From Aliiroseovarius marinus (GTDB taxonomy: Bacteria > Pseudomonadota > Alphaproteobacteria > Rhodobacterales > Rhodobacteraceae), in assembly GCF_004360145.1 (NCBI RefSeq), contig NZ_SAIT01000011.1, positions 124,001 through 188,000 of the forward strand: a stretch of DNA of 64,000 bases, written 5' to 3'. Both the position numbers and the translations under genes were made by a program. Positions 61,589-64,000 of the stretch are shown here, one piece after another. Under the pieces are notes generated by a model. It was not told the DNA's origin. It saw only the letters and a list, made by a program, of their open reading frames with translations, and did not search any database. Position 1 is the stretch's first letter. Each line of letters begins with the position of its first letter.

Positions 61589-62548
61589 ATGAAAGCCGTC
61601 ATCTATGACCGCTATGGCAGTCCCGAGCAGCTGCGGCTGACGGATATCGACACGCCCGAACCCGCGAAGGGAGGGATCCGGGTCAAGGTTCTGGCCTGCG
61701 CGGTGAACTTGTCGGATTGGGAGTACCTGACCGGCTCGCCTGCATGGGTGCGGACTGTTGGCGGGTTGTTCAAGCCTAAGGTGTCGGTTCTGGGATCAGA
61801 TATTGTTGGCATCGTCGACAAGCTGGGCGAGGGCGTCAGCGGGTTCGAGATCGGGCAGCGGGTCATGGGGGATTATGTCATGACGCGCGGCGGGTTTGCA
61901 GAATATGCCTGTGTGCCTGCGGGCGAAACTGTAACCGTTCCTGACGCCCTTTCGGATGACATTGCGGCCTGCCTGCCGCAGGCGGGCGGTATTGCCGTAG
62001 CGGGCGCTGAGGGCCTGTTGGAAGGGGACCGGATGCTGATCAACGGAGCGGGCGGCGGGTCGGGCACGATGACATTGCAGCTGGCAAAGGCCGCTGGGGC
62101 GCATGTGACAGCCGTGGACAACGCTGGCAAAACCGCGTGGCTTGCCAGTTTGGGTGCGGACGAGGTGATCGACTATGCCAAGGTGAACTTCACCGAGACG
62201 GGCCAGACGTGGGATCGGATCCTTGATATGGTTGCGACCCGCGGCCCGCGCGAGATCTCTCGCGCGCTTGCCGAAGGCGGGGCTTACAAGGCGCTGGGCG
62301 GCGACGTACCCACGCTTCTGTCGATCGTTTTCGGCGGGAAGCTCCTGTCGCACGGTAAATCCATTGGGATGCTTCTGGTGCCGTCTGGGCAGGAGCTGAC
62401 GCGCCGCGTGGCCGAGTATGCGGTGCAGGGGCGGATCGCCCCGCATGTGGACGCCGTGCTTCCCCTCGCCTCCGTCCCAGAGGCTTTGGAGCGGACGGGG
62501 AAAGGCCAAGTGTTGGGCAAGATCGTCATTAAGCCAAGCCTTGCGTGA
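61589..62548 (+). CDS. Zinc-free MDR oxidoreductase (quinone reductase-like)
   Basis: This 319-residue protein of the medium-chain dehydrogenase/reductase family has MKAVIYDRYGSPEQLRLTDI at the N-terminus and GGFAEYACVPAGETVTVPDA near residue 105. The nucleotide-binding loop GAGGGSGTMTLQLAKAAGAH lies near 155, and the ending is GKGQVLGKIVI. Zinc ligands of alcohol dehydrogenases are absent. NAD(P)H-dependent reduction of an enone or quinone is likely. The start at 61589 gives the family's usual MKAV N-terminus. It is convergent with the CMD gene. Confidence 0.9.
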   Translation: MKAVIYDRYGSPEQLRLTDIDTPEPAKGGIRVKVLACAVNLSDWEYLTGSPAWVRTVGGLFKPKVSVLGSDIVGIVDKLGEGVSGFEIGQRVMGDYVMTRGGFAEYACVPAGETVTVPDALSDDIAACLPQAGGIAVAGAEGLLEGDRMLINGAGGGSGTMTLQLAKAAGAHVTAVDNAGKTAWLASLGADEVIDYAKVNFTETGQTWDRILDMVATRGPREISRALAEGGAYKALGGDVPTLLSIVFGGKLLSHGKSIGMLLVPSGQELTRRVAEYAVQGRIAPHVDAVLPLASVPEALERTGKGQVLGKIVIKPSLA

Positions 62549-62573
62549 GTGACCCTGCCCGACGTGTTGCCAG

Positions 62574-62957
62574 TTAAGAAGTTTCTTCCAGCACCTTGCG
62601 CGCCGCACGGAAGCACTCCAGCGCCTGTGGTACGCCGCAATAGATCCCGATCACGTGGATGATCGCGCGGATTTCCTCTTTGGTGACGCCGTTGTTGATG
62701 GCACCGCGGCAGTGCAGCTCCCATTCGTGCATCTTGCCCAACGCGCCGATCATCGACAGGTTCATCATCGAGCGGGTCTTGGCGTCGATCACGTCGTCGC
62801 CCCAGCCAAAGCCCCAGCACCACGCGGTCATGGCTTCCTGAAACGGGCGGGTGAAATCGTCTGCGGCGGCAAGGTTTTTCTCGACATATTCCGCACCCAA
62901 GGTGCCCTTGCGCTGCTCTAGTCCCTTCAGGAACAGGTCTTCGTCAAACGTGCTCAT
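62574..62957 (-). CDS. Carboxymuconolactone decarboxylase-family protein
   Basis: This 127-residue all-helical protein of the CMD/AhpD-like family contains WGDDVIDAKTRSMMNLSMIG and LHCRGAINNGVTKEEIRAII (about 80-100), then a HVIGIYCGVPQALE stretch. The family includes gamma-carboxymuconolactone decarboxylase and peroxidase-like members; a CxxC pair is lacking here, so a decarboxylase-like role is likelier. It lies 3 bp after the aldehyde dehydrogenase gene, so the two are co-transcribed. Confidence 0.9.
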   Translation of the reverse strand: MSTFDEDLFLKGLEQRKGTLGAEYVEKNLAAADDFTRPFQEAMTAWCWGFGWGDDVIDAKTRSMMNLSMIGALGKMHEWELHCRGAINNGVTKEEIRAIIHVIGIYCGVPQALECFRAARKVLEETS

Positions 62958-62960
62958 CTC

Positions 62961-64000
62961 TTAGCCCTTCAATTTGATTGCGACATTTTTTGTCTGCACA
63001 TAGTTCCACAGCGCCTCGCGCCCTTTTTCACGACCATAGCCGGATTTGCCGTAGCCACCGAAGGGCGTTTCGACGCCGCCTGCATACCATTCATTGACGA
63101 ACACCTGACCTGCGCGGATCTGGCGGGCGGCCGTCGTGGCGCGGTCGAGGTCGCTTGTGAAGACGCCGCCGACCAGCCCATAGGGCGTGCCATTGGCAAT
63201 CTGGATTGCCTCGTCGTCGTCGCGGAATTTCAGGACAGAGAGCACGGGCCCGAAGACCTCGTCATTGGCGATGGCCATGTCGGGCGTGACACCCGTCAGG
63301 ATGGTGGGTTCCAGAAACGCACCGGGGATGTTCATCTTGCGGCCACCCGTGGCGACCGTGGCCCCGTCCGCTTCCGCGGCTTGGATCATGCCTGCGGCCC
63401 TATCCCGCTGCGCGTCGGACACCATTGCGCCCATCGTTGCCCCGTATTCCGGCTGGTCGATGCCGGGTTTGACGGAGAGCGACTGGGCGACACCGACCAT
63501 ACGCTCGACCAACTCGTCATGGACGCTGTCATGCACAATCACGCGGCTCATGGCGGAACACACCTGACCGGCGTTGAAGTAGATGCCCCAACGGACGTCA
63601 TTTTCGAACGCGTCCAGATCGGCGTCATCGTGGACGATGGCGGCGGATTTCCCGCCAAGCTCGAGCACGCAAGGCACGACATTCTTGGCGGCGGAGGTGG
63701 CAATGGCAATGCCTGTGGGCACCGAGCCGGTGAAGACGATCTGGTTCACCTCGGGGTGGGCCGACAGGGCGGCACCGGCTTCGTGGCCCAAACCGCACAG
63801 GATATTCACGGCGCCTTTGGGCAGACCCACAGCCTCGGCAGCGGAGGCGAACCATGCGTTGCTGAGGGGCGTCAGTTCCGGCGTCTTGATCACACAGGCG
63901 TTGCCGGTGGCCAAGGCTGCCGACAGCGACCGCGCGGTCATTTCCACGGGATAATTCCACGGGATGATCTGGGCTGAGACGCCGAAGGGCTCGTAGGTCG
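62961..64000 (-). CDS. Aldehyde dehydrogenase, C-terminal part (5' end outside window)
   Basis: This is an NAD(P)-dependent aldehyde dehydrogenase missing its first part, as the frame is open to the right edge (TYEPFGVSAQIIPWNYPVEM is the first visible stretch). The general base glutamate is in LELGGKSAAIVHDDADL, and the catalytic cysteine is in YFNAGQVCSAMSRV. The C-terminal GGVETPFGGYGKSGYGREKG is typical of the betaine aldehyde/gamma-glutamyl-aldehyde branch. It is in an operon with the CMD-family gene. Confidence 0.92.
   Translation of the reverse strand, partial: TYEPFGVSAQIIPWNYPVEMTARSLSAALATGNACVIKTPELTPLSNAWFASAAEAVGLPKGAVNILCGLGHEAGAALSAHPEVNQIVFTGSVPTGIAIATSAAKNVVPCVLELGGKSAAIVHDDADLDAFENDVRWGIYFNAGQVCSAMSRVIVHDSVHDELVERMVGVAQSLSVKPGIDQPEYGATMGAMVSDAQRDRAAGMIQAAEADGATVATGGRKMNIPGAFLEPTILTGVTPDMAIANDEVFGPVLSVLKFRDDDEAIQIANGTPYGLVGGVFTSDLDRATTAARQIRAGQVFVNEWYAGGVETPFGGYGKSGYGREKGREALWNYVQTKNVAIKLKG

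Overview
The window is a stretch of chromosome from an alphaproteobacterium of the family Rhodobacteraceae (Roseobacter group). The evidence is the gene content: a GcrA cell-cycle regulator, an inactive-looking PyrC' beside PyrB, DUF1467, a DUF1501/DUF1800 pair, ETF-ubiquinone oxidoreductase, a decaprenyl-type polyprenyl synthase, and methylmalonyl-CoA epimerase plus MeaB. The high GC content and two families of GC-rich palindromic intergenic repeats fit as well. The genus cannot be fixed from the sequence alone. Almost everything is housekeeping. There is no prophage, insertion sequence, CRISPR array, rRNA operon or obvious genomic island. One tRNA (Arg, UCU) is present. The genes at both edges are cut by the window.

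Layout. 1-4.8 kb: end of a LysR regulator coupled to an EamA transporter, a YdcH-like coiled coil, a TrmN6-like methyltransferase with a DUF2007 protein, polyprenyl diphosphate synthase and ispE. 4.8-10.1 kb: a TPR protein coupled to ispE, ETF-QO, greA and a membrane protein of unknown function. 10.2-16.5 kb: an RND efflux permease and its adaptor, moaB, and a family-4-like uracil-DNA glycosylase that has lost its Fe-S cysteines. 16.7-20.5 kb: pyrB, a bPH-like membrane protein, pyrC', plsY and DUF805. 20.5-24 kb: DUF167, a histone-deacetylase-family hydrolase, a nitroreductase, an EI24 protein, DUF1467 and mce. 24-28 kb: an orphan response regulator, a Flp-pilin-like peptide and DUF1501/DUF1800. 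28-37.3 kb: aspS, a GT87 membrane protein, carB, lipoproteins and a fatty acid desaturase. 37.3-44.9 kb: rimO, gcrA, an EamA transporter, argD-argF, a PiT phosphate transporter and a NUDIX hydrolase. 45-54.9 kb: hrpB, meaB, an ABC exporter, rpmB, a DUF2946-like/PCuAC pair, an HxlR-sirtuin operon, an OmdA-like protein and a low-molecular-weight phosphatase. 55-64 kb: an amino acid dehydrogenase divergent from an Lrp regulator, lepA flanked by AT-richer orphan genes, a PhnA-like protein, two paralogous small membrane proteins, tRNA-Arg, an MDR oxidoreductase, and a carboxymuconolactone decarboxylase with an aldehyde dehydrogenase.

How the genes connect. pyrB/pyrC', carB and argD-argF draw on carbamoyl phosphate for pyrimidine and arginine synthesis. 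mce and meaB belong to the propionyl-CoA/methylmalonyl-CoA route. ispE and the polyprenyl synthase are consecutive parts of isoprenoid and quinone-tail synthesis, and ETF-QO feeds the ubiquinone pool. No clearly undescribed multigene system is visible. The most checkable novelties are small: a 17-codon arginine-rich ORF before argD-argF, a triple 11-bp-period repeat at the pit promoter, a uracil-DNA glycosylase without Fe-S ligands, a dihydroorotase without metal ligands, and the palindromic repeat families.
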